From contig NC_007650.1 in NCBI RefSeq assembly GCF_000012365.1, positions 2,790,001-2,854,000 of the forward strand: a stretch of DNA of 64,000 nt. Direction: 5' to 3'. The position numbers and the translations under genes were made by a program. The notes beneath the pieces are model-generated. The model searched no databases, had not been told where the DNA came from, and saw only the letters and a program-made list of their open reading frames with translations. This document shows, in pieces, positions 18,236 through 27,574 of the stretch. Numbering within the stretch: the stretch's first letter is position 1; each line of letters opens with the position of its first letter. Source of the stretch: Burkholderia thailandensis E264 (lineage in GTDB: Bacteria; Pseudomonadota; Gammaproteobacteria; Burkholderiales; Burkholderiaceae).

Positions 18236-18857
18236 TGAGGCTGGGCGCATGCGCGACGGCTGTCGGCGGGGTTGGCGGCCGCAGGATTATTACTTTTCGT
18301 TACAGTCGGCTGTGTCGAATTTGGCGAAGGTTTGTGTGCTTTTGTCGTCGCGGACGAGCGCGGCGACGCGCGCACCGGCAAAGGCTCTCGCCATCCCGCG
18401 CGCGGCAGCAACGGACGGGCCCGACGCGGGCGAGGCGCCGGCGGAATCTGTCCGTCGTCTTCGCGCAAGCCGTTCATGACCCTGAAGGCGTGCGGGGTCA
18501 TCGCCGGCGCTCACGGCGGCGGAACAAGCACTGGTTCGCGCTCATGTGCGGCGTGGGCGTGCTCGCGCCGCAGGTGCGGCTGCCGTATCCGCGTTGCGCG
18601 CGCTATCTGATCTGAAATGGCTGACCGTCGCGCTGTTCGCGCACGTGATCAAGACGCGATCAAGGCCACACTCGTCGATGTCCATAGGGCAGCGCTCGCG
18701 CGTGCTGATCGCGCGTGCATCGCGTTCGGCGTCGCGCCGTGCGCCAGCCCGATCGATCCGTTCAAGGCGCGGTACCGGGCGCGCGGCGCTCGACGGCGTC
18801 GCGAAGGTGCCGATGCGTCGGGAAGCGGAAGATGGCGCAGCCTGCGCCACGCGATCA
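18236..18857. other. 622-bp gene-free region
   Basis: Upstream of the DUF2026-like gene. A less GC-rich patch at about 18285-18330 may hold its promoter. Open frames in this stretch have arginine-rich composition and are not credible. Confidence 0.4.
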
Positions 18858-19193
18858 CTATCGCGACATCGCGCCCACGCGGCGCGCATGTAACGCATAT
18901 CGCGCATACGTCGCGTTCGGCGGATAGACGACGAGGCCCGGCTCGCCGAACGGCGGCTCATACGTCATCACGAAAGCGGTCACCGCCATCCGCTCGCCGA
19001 GCGTCTCATGGTCGAGCTCGTAGCCGCGCGAGCGTAATTCTTCGACCGCGCGCGTCAACGCCATCCGATAGCGAGCACGCGCCGCTTCCTCGGCGGGCGG
19101 CCCGCCGCCGGGAAGCGGCGCTCGCGCGAGGCGCCGAATCCGATCCGCGCGCCGCGAGGGCATCGTGCGAACCCGCCCGATCGCGCGCGTCAA
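18858..19193 (-). CDS. Small hypothetical protein downstream of dehydrogenase
   Basis: Up to 111 aa. The putative TTG start (19191-19193) overlaps the TGA stop of the hydroxyisobutyrate-dehydrogenase-like gene, an arrangement expected for coupled translation. The C-terminal part ([40 protein letters not shown]) has protein-like composition, unlike most shadow frames here. No family recognised. An ATG at 19161-19163 is an alternative start. Could be spurious. Confidence 0.4.
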   Translation of the reverse strand: MTRAIGRVRTMPSRRADRIRRLARAPLPGGGPPAEEAARARYRMALTRAVEELRSRGYELDHETLGERMAVTAFVMTYEPPFGEPGLVVYPPNATYARYALHARRVGAMSR

Positions 19194-20077
19194 CTGCCTG
19201 CGTAACGCGCGACGCTGCGCGCCTCGATCGCATGCACGACGGCCGCCATGTCCGCTTGTCCATGCCCGAGCGCCTCGGTCTCCCGATACAGCTCGCAGCA
19301 GACTTCGAGCAGCGGCGCCGAAAGATGCGCGCCGTGCGCGGCCTCGGTCGCGAGCCGGCTGTTCTTGAACACGTCGGTGATCGACGCCTGAACCTCGTAA
19401 TCCTCATTGACGAGCTTGTCGATCTTCACGCGCGACACGCTGCTCGCCATCGGCCCCGCGTCGAGCACCGCCTGGAACTGCTTCATGTCGAGCCCGAAGC
19501 CGCGCGCCGCGTGCGCGGCCTCGGCAAGCCCCGTCACCATCGCGATCAGGAACGTGTTGACCGCAAGCTTCATCAGCAGGCCGGTCGGCACCGGCCCCGT
19601 CACGACGATCTCGCGGCACATCGGCGCCAGCAGCGCCCGCACCTCGTCGACGGCGGCCGGCTCGCCCGCCAGCATCGCGACGAGCTGCCCGGCCTCGGCC
19701 GGCTTGCGCGAGCCGGACACCGGCGCCTCGACGTAGCGGCCGCCCGCCGCGCGAATGTCGGCCTCGAGGCCGCGCGAATACTCGGCCGACACCGTCCCCA
19801 TCTGGACGATCGTGTGTTGCGCGACGTTGCTCGCGAACGCGGGCTTGCCACGGTCGAGCACCGCGTCGATCGCGGCGTCGGTCGCCATCATCAGGATGAC
19901 GATGCGCGCGTGCCGATAGACGTCGGCCACCGAATCGACAACTTGCGCGCCGGCCGCGCGCAACGGCTCGCAACGTTCGCGCGTGCGGTTCCACACGACG
20001 AGCTCGGTTCCGGCTCGCGCGAGATTGAGCGCCATCGGCTGCCCCATCACGCCGATGCCGACGAAGCCTACTTTCAT
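19190..20077 (-). CDS. NAD(P)-dependent beta-hydroxyacid dehydrogenase
   Basis: 295 aa, the size of 3-hydroxyisobutyrate/tartronate semialdehyde reductase family enzymes. Rossmann motif at the extreme N-terminus [20 protein letters not shown]; substrate-binding segment [18 protein letters not shown]; catalytic lysine in [11 protein letters not shown]. The start at 20077 has a GGAGGCG ribosome-binding site; a second ATG 12 bp upstream is weaker. Catalyses reversible oxidation of a short beta-hydroxyacid. Located 130 bp downstream of an FMN-dependent monooxygenase gene on the same strand, so may share its transcript. Confidence 0.87.
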   Translation of the reverse strand: MKVGFVGIGVMGQPMALNLARAGTELVVWNRTRERCEPLRAAGAQVVDSVADVYRHARIVILMMATDAAIDAVLDRGKPAFASNVAQHTIVQMGTVSAEYSRGLEADIRAAGGRYVEAPVSGSRKPAEAGQLVAMLAGEPAAVDEVRALLAPMCREIVVTGPVPTGLLMKLAVNTFLIAMVTGLAEAAHAARGFGLDMKQFQAVLDAGPMASSVSRVKIDKLVNEDYEVQASITDVFKNSRLATEAAHGAHLSAPLLEVCCELYRETEALGHGQADMAAVVHAIEARSVARYAGS

Positions 20078-20207
20078 GATCGCCTCCATGAGTTCGCCGC
20101 CGCCCGCGGGCGGCGGCGCATCGACAGGTTGCGGGCGATCGGAGCGCTACAGTCGGCCGCGCGCCCGGCTTGGCGTGGCATGCGGGCCGCGCCGGCGGCC
20201 AGTTTAG

Positions 20208-21557
20208 CTAAATTGCCGCAACCTGTGCGTCGTGCGCGTAGCGACTCTCCTTGTAAGGCAACCCGAGATGGTCGCGCAGCGTCGCGCCGCGCCGCACCGG
20301 ATCGAAGTAGCCGCGCGCGGTCAGCACGGGCAGCACGCGGTCGACGAAATCGTCGAGCCCGAAGCCCGTCACCGGCAGGCCGAGCATGAAGCCGTCGGCC
20401 GCGCCCTCGTCGACCCACCGGATCATCTCGTCCGCGACCCTGGCCGGCGTGCCGATGAACGCCTCCGACGTGCCGATGTTCGAGCGCCGCGTCGACACTT
20501 CGTACGCGACCTCGCGCAGCGTCAGCTTGCGCTCGCGCGCGAGACGCTTGATGTTGTCGGTCGTCGACTGGAAGCCGTCGTTGCCGAGATCGCCGATGTC
20601 GGGGAACGGGCCGTCGAGCGGATACACGCTGAAGTCGTGCTGCTGGAAGAAGTGACTGAGATACGCAAGCGCCTCGCGCGGCGACAGCAGGTCGCGCACC
20701 TGCCGATACTTGCCGTCCGCGTCTTCCTGCGTCTCGCCGACGATCGGGCCGATGCCCGGAAACACCTTCACGTGATCGGGATCGCGGCCGGCGGCGGCCG
20801 CCGCCGCCTTCACGCGGCGATAGAACACGCGCGCTTCGTCGAACGTGCTGCCGTTCGAGAACACCGCGTCCGCGCAGCGGCCCGCGAAAGCGATTCCGTC
20901 ATCCGACGAGCCGGCCTGGAAGATCACCGGCTGCCCTTGCGGCGAGCGCCGGATGTTCAACGGCCCCTCGACCGAGAAGAAGCGCCCGCGATGATCGAGA
21001 CGATGCAGCTTGTCCGGATCGAAGAATTGGCCCGTCGCGCGATCGCGAACGAGCGCGTCGTCGTCCCAGCTGTCCCACAGGCCCTGGACGACGTCGAGAT
21101 GCTCCTCGGCGATCGCGTAGCGCTGCGCGTGGTCCGGATGCGGGCGGCCGTAGTTCTTGCCCGTGCCCTCGATCGACGACGTCACGACATTCCAGCCCGC
21201 GCGCCCGCCACTGATCAGGTCGAGCGACGCGAACTGCCGCGCGACGTTGTACGGCTCGCTGTACGACGACGACATCGTGCCGACGAGACCGATCTTCGAC
21301 GTGAGCGCCGCGAGCGCGGACAGCAGCGAGATCGGCTCGAAGCGGTTCAGGAAGTGCGGCGCCGATTTCGGCGTCACGTACGCCGAATCCGCGATGAACG
21401 CGAAGGCGATGCCGGCGTTTTCCGCGCGGCGCGCGCGATCGACGTAGAAATCGAAGTTGATGCTCGCGTCCGGGGGCACGCTCGGGTGTTTCCATGCGTT
21501 CATGTTCGCACCCGCCCCTTGAATCAGGACGCCGAAATGGATGTGTTTTCTGGTCAT
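20208..21557 (-). CDS. FMN-dependent monooxygenase, NtaA/SnaA/DszA family
   Basis: 449 aa luciferase-like (LLM) class monooxygenase of the two-component NtaA/SnaA/DszA subfamily: N-terminus KHIHFGVLIQGAGANMNAWK, SLDLISGGRAGWNVVTSS (highly conserved in this subfamily), YAIAEEHLDVVQGLWDSWDD, GQPVIFQAGSSDDG. These enzymes use reduced FMN from a separate reductase to oxidise chelators, sulfones, sulfonates or natural products. A flavin reductase is encoded nearby at 24378-25058 and could supply it (inference). Substrate unknown. Confidence 0.9.
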   Translation of the reverse strand: MTRKHIHFGVLIQGAGANMNAWKHPSVPPDASINFDFYVDRARRAENAGIAFAFIADSAYVTPKSAPHFLNRFEPISLLSALAALTSKIGLVGTMSSSYSEPYNVARQFASLDLISGGRAGWNVVTSSIEGTGKNYGRPHPDHAQRYAIAEEHLDVVQGLWDSWDDDALVRDRATGQFFDPDKLHRLDHRGRFFSVEGPLNIRRSPQGQPVIFQAGSSDDGIAFAGRCADAVFSNGSTFDEARVFYRRVKAAAAAAGRDPDHVKVFPGIGPIVGETQEDADGKYRQVRDLLSPREALAYLSHFFQQHDFSVYPLDGPFPDIGDLGNDGFQSTTDNIKRLARERKLTLREVAYEVSTRRSNIGTSEAFIGTPARVADEMIRWVDEGAADGFMLGLPVTGFGLDDFVDRVLPVLTARGYFDPVRRGATLRDHLGLPYKESRYAHDAQVAAI

Positions 21558-21819
21558 GGGAAGGCTCTATCGAAACGTTCAAACAGCGCGCGCGAACGCG
21601 GCGGCGGAACACGCCGCTCGGGCCGCGCGCCCAGGAAGGCCGCGCGCCACGTCGCGGCCTCGCGGCGCCGCCGCGCGACGAACCCGGACTTCGTCGCGCG
21701 GCGGCGCCTGTCTCGAACGGCGGGCGGACGTCGCCCATCAGTTCGCGATACTAAATAAATTCCATCGACCGAGCCATGCGCGGCTCGGTCGTTCTGCTTT
21801 CGGTGCGCGCGCTGCGCGC

Positions 21820-22635
21820 TCAGTTCGGCGTGGCGGCGTGGCGCGCGTTCGCGGCCGGATCTGGCACGATCTCGCGCATGCGGATCTCGAACGGGCGCGC
21901 CGCCGCGTGCGCGTCGCGAATCCCGAGCGCCATCTGATGCTCGGCGCCGACGTCGAGCAACGCGAATTGCCAGTGGCTCGAGTCGTCGTCGACGTGTGGA
22001 TCGAATGCGATGCGAACGGGCTGCGCGGGCAGCGCGAACGAGAACTCGCCGAGATCGATCGACAGCCCGACGCCGAGCGCCTTGATGTACGCCTCCTTCA
22101 GCGTCCACAGCTCGAAAAAGCGCGTGCGCCGCGCGTCGGGCGGCAGCGCGAAGAACGCCGCGCGCTCGCTCGCCGAGAAATGCGACGCGGCGATGCCGTC
22201 GAGATCGTTGCTGCGCGCGCGCTCCTCGACGTCGATGCCCGCATCGGCCGTTCGCGTGACGACGCACGCGACGATGCTGCGTGCGTTCGACAGATTGAAG
22301 CGCAGCGGCGGCCGCGCATCGCCCGCGTCGATTTCCGGCCGGCCATGCGCGTTCGCACGGAACCGCCATTGCGCGGGCGCGACGCCGTCGACGTACGCGG
22401 ACAGCACGGTGCGGCACAACGCGCGCGTCACGAGGTACTCGAGCTTGAGGTGATCGAATGCGAAGCGTCCGAGGCGTTCGCGCTCTTCGGCGCTCAGCAG
22501 CGCGCGATAGCGCTCGCGCAACGCGGGCGTGTCGCACGCGGCGGTGCGCGCGTACCACACGTGCGCGTCGCGATCGCCAAGCGGCAGCGCGAGGGATGCG
22601 TTCATCGTCGGGAAGGTCGTCGAGGCGTTCGTCAT
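21820..22635 (-). CDS. 4'-phosphopantetheinyl transferase, Sfp type
   Basis: 271 aa. Sfp-type motifs: substrate recognition LRFNLSNARSIVACVV, metal-binding ADAGIDVEE, and the signature FFELWTLKEAYIKALGVGLS (W-x-x-K-E-A-x-x-K). Transfers the phosphopantetheine arm of CoA to carrier proteins of NRPS/PKS or to ACP. Start at 22635 or 22605 (MNASLALPLG); the former is used. No NRPS or PKS gene is in the window, so it probably serves clusters elsewhere. MFS transporter gene lies upstream on the same strand. Confidence 0.9.
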   Translation of the reverse strand: MTNASTTFPTMNASLALPLGDRDAHVWYARTAACDTPALRERYRALLSAEERERLGRFAFDHLKLEYLVTRALCRTVLSAYVDGVAPAQWRFRANAHGRPEIDAGDARPPLRFNLSNARSIVACVVTRTADAGIDVEERARSNDLDGIAASHFSASERAAFFALPPDARRTRFFELWTLKEAYIKALGVGLSIDLGEFSFALPAQPVRIAFDPHVDDDSSHWQFALLDVGAEHQMALGIRDAHAAARPFEIRMREIVPDPAANARHAATPN

Positions 22636-22760
22636 TCCGGTTGTCGTATCGTGCGCGAGCAGTTCGCGCGGGTAATCAGGCCCATGTCCACGCCGGCGGT
22701 CGCAATTGCAATCGCAATCGCGTTCGCGACGCCGCACCCGCGCCGGATCGGCGCGCCGCG

Positions 22761-24014
22761 TCACGCGCGCGCGACCGCCGCGCCGCCGTGCGCGGGCGCG
22801 TCGTTGATCGGGAAATGCAGCAGCGCCGCGAACAGCCCGGCGAGCGCCGTCGCGCCCCAGATCAGCGAGTAAGATCCCGTCGCGTCGAACACGTAGCCGC
22901 CGAGCCACGAGCCGAGAAACGAGCCGATCTGATGGCTCAGGAAACACACGCCGAACAGCGTGCCCAGATGGCGCGTGCCGAACACCTTCGCGACGAGCCC
23001 GCTCGTGAGCGGCACGGTGCCGAGCCACGTAAGCCCCATGATCGCCGCGAAGGCGACGACCGACGCATCCGACTTCGGCCCGAGGAAGAACAGCGCGATC
23101 GCCGCGCCGCGAATCAGGTACAGCCAGCCGAGCACGTGATGCTGCCGGTAGCGGCCGCCGAGCCAGCCGCACGCCCAGCTGCCCGCCATGTTGAACAGGC
23201 CGATCAGCGCGAGCGCGGTCGCGCCGAGTCCGACCGGCATATGGCACAGCAGCAGGTAGTTCGGCAAATGCGTGGCGATGAACGCGAGCTGGAATCCGCA
23301 CGTGAAGAAGCCGATGGTCAGCAGGCAATAGCCGCGATGCCGCATCGCGCGCGACAGCGCCTCCTTCAGCGACACGGCCGCCGTCTCGTGCACGGCCGCG
23401 TGGCTGCCGCGCGTGTTCCGGTCGAGCAGCACGCCGAGCGGCGCGATCGCGATCAGGCAGCCGGCGAGCACGAACAGCGACACCATCGTGCCCGAATGCG
23501 ACGTGAACCACTGCGCGACCGGCACGAGCGCGACCTGGCCGAGCGAGCCGCCCGCGCTCGCGATGCCCATCGCCATGCTGCGCTTGTCCGGCGGCGCGCC
23601 GCGGCCCACCGCGGTCAGCACCACGCCGAAGCTCGTGCAACTGATCCCGATGCCGACGAGCACGCCCATCCCGAGCACGAGCATCGCACCGGACGGCACG
23701 ACTGCGGCGATCGCGAGGCCGAGCGCGAACACAACCGCGCCGAGCGCGACGAGCGGCCCGGAGCCGTAGCGATCCGCGGCCGCGCCCGCGAACGGCTGCG
23801 CGACGCCCCAGACGAGGTTGTGCAGTGCGATCGCGAACGCGATCGTCGTCACGGGCAAGCCGTGGTCGAACGAGAACGGCCCGATGAAAAGTCCGAAGGT
23901 TTGCCGCACGCCCATCGCCGCGCTCATCACGAGCGCGCCGGCGATCACGGCGATCATCATCGGGTTGAACAAACGTGGGGATCCGTCGCGTCGATGCGTT
24001 TCGGGTGCAAACAT
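22761..24014 (-). CDS. MFS transporter
   Basis: 417 aa with 12 hydrophobic helices; N-terminal MSAAMGVRQTFGLFIGPFSF is typical of the monocarboxylate/OFA-like bacterial MFS group that also includes natural-product exporters. The loop motif RYGSGPLVALGAVVFALGLA (position 2-3 loop) is recognisable. It lies 125 bp upstream of the phosphopantetheinyl transferase in the same direction, so both may be co-transcribed. Substrate unknown. Confidence 0.85.
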   Translation of the reverse strand: MFAPETHRRDGSPRLFNPMMIAVIAGALVMSAAMGVRQTFGLFIGPFSFDHGLPVTTIAFAIALHNLVWGVAQPFAGAAADRYGSGPLVALGAVVFALGLAIAAVVPSGAMLVLGMGVLVGIGISCTSFGVVLTAVGRGAPPDKRSMAMGIASAGGSLGQVALVPVAQWFTSHSGTMVSLFVLAGCLIAIAPLGVLLDRNTRGSHAAVHETAAVSLKEALSRAMRHRGYCLLTIGFFTCGFQLAFIATHLPNYLLLCHMPVGLGATALALIGLFNMAGSWACGWLGGRYRQHHVLGWLYLIRGAAIALFFLGPKSDASVVAFAAIMGLTWLGTVPLTSGLVAKVFGTRHLGTLFGVCFLSHQIGSFLGSWLGGYVFDATGSYSLIWGATALAGLFAALLHFPINDAPAHGGAAVARA

Positions 24015-24377
24015 GTCCGCTCCTGTTATGGCGGCCATCCGCGGCGCGAGCGCGGCGCGGACGAGCGCGATTCGTTTTAGTCGATACGGCGTCGCATCCT
24101 CGATCGCACGGCGCACGCGGGCGTGCGGGCGTGCGCCATCGCGAACGCAATGGCGCGTCGCGCGGCAAGCGGCATGCCGCCGGCCCTCGGATTCGCGCGA
24201 CGATTTCGCTTGGCGCTCGCACGGCACGCGAGCGTCTGAGCGATCGAAGACTTTGCAGCGCAACAATCCGGCGCGTGTCGGCGCGCCGCGCTGCGGCCAA
24301 GGAACCATCAGATGATTCGCTTTGCAGTCTATATGAGCGTTTCGCATTTGTGCAGGAATTCCGTCGGCCGCGCGGCG
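24015..24377. other. 363-bp gene-free region
   Basis: Between the flavin reductase gene and the MFS gene, both minus strand. A moderately AT-rich patch near 24240-24370 may carry the MFS promoter. No repeat or clear site. Confidence 0.4.
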
Positions 24378-25058
24378 TCATTGCGCATCGTGCGCGCACG
24401 GGGTCAGGGCGCGCGCCGCGCACGGCGCGCCGTCCTGCCACAGCAGCGGCGCGACGGGCCCGGCAACCGACACCGACTCGATCCGCCCGATCACGATCGT
24501 ATGGCTGCCGTAGCTGAAATCGCCGTCGACCGCGCACCACAGCGTCGCCTGCGCGCCGGCGAGCGTCGGCACGCCGTGCGCATCGCGCCAATCGCCGTGC
24601 GCGAAGCGCGCGTCGTGATCGAGCTTGCCGCTGAACGGCCCGATCAGATCGAGCTGGCGTTCGTGCAGCAGGTTCAGCGAGAAGCGGCGCGCGCGCATCA
24701 GCGGCGCATGCAGCGTCGCCGCGCGATTGATGCACACGAGGATCGCGGGCGGCTCGGTGCTGAGCGCGCTCACCGCGGTCGCCGCCATCCCGTAGCGCGC
24801 GGATGCGTCGCGCGTCGCGACGATCGACACCGTCGACGTCAGCCGGCGCATCGCGGCCTTGAAATGCTGCGCGAGCGCGTCCGCCGCGGGCGATGCCGCG
24901 CGGTTCGATGCCGATGCCGATGCGTGTGCGTTCGGCGTCGATGCGCGAAGCTCGGCGCGCGGGGCGTCGCGCCGCTCCCGCTCGGGCGTCGGCCGCTCGA
25001 ATGCGGCGTGGGCGTCGCTTGCGGCGCGCGCTGCGCGCTCGGTCCAGGGGCTCGCCAT
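24378..25058 (-). CDS. Flavin reductase-like FMN-binding protein
   Basis: 226 aa. N-terminal 60 residues are a low-complexity Ala/Arg extension; the flavin reductase domain follows: RRLTSTVSIVATRDASARYG, AATAVSALSTEPPAILVCIN, RARRFSLNLLHERQLDLIGP and DFSYGSHTIVIGRIESVSVA. Such proteins use NAD(P)H to make free FMNH2 for two-component monooxygenases such as the NtaA-type protein at 20208-21557. The ATG has a GGAGGAGAC ribosome-binding site and overlaps the TAA of the preceding small ORF (TAATG). Confidence 0.87.
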   Translation of the reverse strand: MASPWTERAARAASDAHAAFERPTPERERRDAPRAELRASTPNAHASASASNRAASPAADALAQHFKAAMRRLTSTVSIVATRDASARYGMAATAVSALSTEPPAILVCINRAATLHAPLMRARRFSLNLLHERQLDLIGPFSGKLDHDARFAHGDWRDAHGVPTLAGAQATLWCAVDGDFSYGSHTIVIGRIESVSVAGPVAPLLWQDGAPCAARALTPCAHDAQ

Positions 25059-25333
25059 TATGTCTCCTCCTTCTGATATCGGGCGGTCGTTGCGAAATGG
25101 TCGTCGAACGGCGGGGCGTCGAACAATGCGAATTCGGATGCGCCGTGGCGCGCGGCGATGCCGCCGATCAGGAACCAGCCGCCGCCGATGTACAACGGCC
25201 CGGCCGACGCGATGCGCGCGTCGACCGAATAGCCCGCGCGGCCCGCTTCCGCCGCCGCGCTCGACAGCGCGCGCCGTCCCGCGCCGCGCGCCGCGCGCGC
25301 CAACCGCCGCGCCCATCCGATGCCTATCGCCAT
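25058..25333 (-). CDS. Small hypothetical protein translationally coupled to flavin reductase
   Basis: 91 aa starting MAIGIGWARRLARAARGAGR and ending FATTARYQKEET. Its TAA stop overlaps the flavin reductase ATG (TAATG, 25056-25060), and the reductase ribosome-binding site lies inside its last codons, strongly suggesting a real upstream cistron. A hydrophobic glycine-rich segment (GPLYIGGGWFLIGGIAARHG) sits in the C-terminal half. No family recognised. The frame is open further upstream to 25438 but that part is low-complexity. Confidence 0.5.
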   Translation of the reverse strand: MAIGIGWARRLARAARGAGRRALSSAAAEAGRAGYSVDARIASAGPLYIGGGWFLIGGIAARHGASEFALFDAPPFDDHFATTARYQKEET

Positions 25334-25766
25334 CTGCTCGAATCCTCGCTGCGAAGCGTCGTCGCGCGAGGGTGCGCGGCCGCCGCGACTCAGCGGCGTC
25401 GCGCGGCGGCGCAGGCGAACGACGGATCGCGCATCCATGCGCCGATGCGCGCGATCGTTCGCCGACGACTACCGGCCCCTCGTCGTCCGATTGCCTCTCG
25501 TTCGTCTCTGCTCGTTTCGGTTTCTCGGCGTCCGGCGCGGTTCATGCCCGCATCGGACGCGCTTCGTCATGCATTCAACTTGAATCGTGAATCGATGGAT
25601 GCAGCGGCAAACCCGACAGCGCATCCGCACGAAGCACCGCGTGCGTGTGCGGCGTATCGTCCGGCGACGCCTCGCGCGTGACGGCCGATGCATGCGATAC
25701 AGGCTAACGGAAAACGCCTGCGTAATGACTTAGATCGTTTACGGCATATGCCGCGCGCGCTTGCAT
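25334..25766. other. 433-bp region with promoter of the reductase operon
   Basis: Separates the flavin reductase operon from the LuxR-type gene. Its middle part (about 25480-25600) is less GC-rich and is the likely promoter area. No palindromic lux-box-like site was recognised. Confidence 0.35.
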
Positions 25767-26918
25767 TCATTTCGAGATATAGCCTTCGGCAAGCAAGCCC
25801 AGGCGCCTCGCCTTCGTCGCGCTGCTCTTGATGTGCTTGCTGTCCATCTTGCGGTTGATCGCGGTGAAGAGCTGATAGACGGCGCGCTCGTCGAGCTGCA
25901 ATTCCTCGGCGACGTGGCGCGCGCCGCCGCCGCGCGCGACGAGCCGCAGCGCGAGCACGTCCTGCGCGGCAAGCGAGAACTCCTGCGCGAGCTCGCGACG
26001 CCGCCGCACGACGCGCCATTCGAGCATCTCGTTCGCGAGCCCGCGCAGCACGCGCCGGTTGCGCCACAGCGCATCCTCGCCATGCGGCGACGGCTGCGGC
26101 GTCGCGACGTGCAGCAGGCCGAACGTCGACACGTCGCGGCGATGCGCGGGAAAGAACACGTTGCTGCCGAGCCCCTGCATTCGCGCGTAGTGGTTCAGCC
26201 AGTGATCGGGCCGCAATCCGGCGAGCGCCGAACCGCGCAACGGTTGCGTGTTGTCGCGCGCGTGCGCGACGGCCGGATCGTTCAGATGCCAGTGCTGATG
26301 CACGTAGCGCTGCGCCCATGCGGGCGCGCCGCCGATCAGCAGATCGTGCGTCGTGAACTCGCCCGCGTCCTCGTCGACGACGAACCAGTGATAGAAGCAT
26401 TGCGTCGCGCCGCACGACATGCAGATCCGCCGCATCAGCGCGAGCAGCGCGCCGTCGTGCTCGCATTCGACTGCGAATTCCGGCTGCGCGCATGGCGCAA
26501 TCGACGCGGCCGATGCGGCATGCGCGGCGGCCGCGCGCTCCGTTGTGCTGCCTGCGCCGGACACATCGTTCGCGGCGTACGCGTGGCGTGCATCGTGCGC
26601 TGCAAGCGCGCCGAGCAGGTTCGCATCGTCCGCGGCGCGATGCACGTCGAGCAACGCACGGTAGTCGATCCCGAGCTGCGCGGCATAAGGGTCGTGCTCG
26701 ACGAACGCCGCGACGGCCGCCGGGTCGCGCAGGCCGACGCGCTGCGTCGACACCGGCCCGCCGGGGCTCTTGCAGCGCCGCTCGAGCACGAAGCCGCGCA
26801 ACGCGTCGCCCTGCACGCCGAGCGAGATGCGCTTGCCGTCGACGATGCCGACGCGCGTGCGCGCGAGATCGGAAGAAGAGGAAGGTTCGAAAGGAATAGA
26901 GGTGGATTGTCGAGCCAT
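25767..26918 (-). CDS. LuxR-family regulator with autoinducer-binding-like domain
   Basis: 383 aa. C-terminal LuxR HTH (FSLAAQDVLALRLVARGGGA, HVAEELQLDERAVYQLFTAI, SSATKARRLGLL). The central part resembles an acyl-homoserine-lactone-binding-type domain: CFYHWFVVDEDAGEFTTHDL and RYVHQHWHLNDPAVAHARDN, ending with conserved NVFFPAHRRD. No luxI-type synthase is nearby, so it would be an orphan (solo) regulator. The N-terminal 100 residues are unassigned. Start at 26918 (MARQSTSIPFEP) is the most protein-like. Target may be the adjacent flavin reductase/monooxygenase genes (inference). Confidence 0.75.
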   Translation of the reverse strand: MARQSTSIPFEPSSSSDLARTRVGIVDGKRISLGVQGDALRGFVLERRCKSPGGPVSTQRVGLRDPAAVAAFVEHDPYAAQLGIDYRALLDVHRAADDANLLGALAAHDARHAYAANDVSGAGSTTERAAAAHAASAASIAPCAQPEFAVECEHDGALLALMRRICMSCGATQCFYHWFVVDEDAGEFTTHDLLIGGAPAWAQRYVHQHWHLNDPAVAHARDNTQPLRGSALAGLRPDHWLNHYARMQGLGSNVFFPAHRRDVSTFGLLHVATPQPSPHGEDALWRNRRVLRGLANEMLEWRVVRRRRELAQEFSLAAQDVLALRLVARGGGARHVAEELQLDERAVYQLFTAINRKMDSKHIKSSATKARRLGLLAEGYISK

Positions 26919-27574
26919 GACGCCGATCCAATGGTTGGGGTGGGAAGGCGATGGCGGTTCGGCCCGACAGCCGCAAAGCGCACGACGACCGGGCGGCTCA
27001 CGGCGACAGGTCAAATTGCGAACGGTGACGTGAACGCGTCGTGCGGAGTCGGGAAAGAAAAGAGTTGCTCCTGCATCACGGCTACCGGCGGCCATCGGTG
27101 GTGATCAGTCGCGCGGCAGCGGCGCTGCCGCCGTCAAGCGGAGTCGAGCAAAGGGAAAAGGAAGGGCACGCCCGCGCGATGCGCGGGCGAGTCGGACGCC
27201 GGCGTGCCCGGCGGGCCTCGTTATCTGGGCTGGAACCGGTACGCCGGCACGGCGCACCGAAGGCGAAAACGCGCGCGACGCGCGCGGCAGAGGCTGCGTT
27301 CGCTCAAGCGGCGCGCCGCCGGCGCGAGGCGCAAAGCCGCGCACCGGCGGCGCGCGCCGGAATGGCGAACGAAACGCGTCGGCCGGCGCAGCCCGCGACG
27401 CGCGAACGCGTCCGGCACGTCGCCGTACCGCTTAGTTTTCGTCGTAATGGATGTTGGAGATCGCCATTCGCCCTCGCTCGCCTCTGTGCCTGATGGCCGG
27501 GATCGCGACGCGTCCCGGCGTCGTTGATGTCGGACGCGATCCGCGCTGTGCGCGCGTGATCGCGAATGCGTGCT
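26919..27574. other. 656-bp gene-free region
   Basis: Separates the LuxR-type gene from the end of the keto-acid dehydrogenase operon. No credible ORF. A 12-codon minus-strand frame (MAISNIHYDEN, 27432-27467) ends here but lacks a ribosome-binding site and is not annotated. Confidence 0.4.

Noticed and set aside
27432..27467. Short peptide frame MAISNIHYDEN
   Set aside because: No ribosome-binding site or recognisable precursor-peptide context; too short to support.
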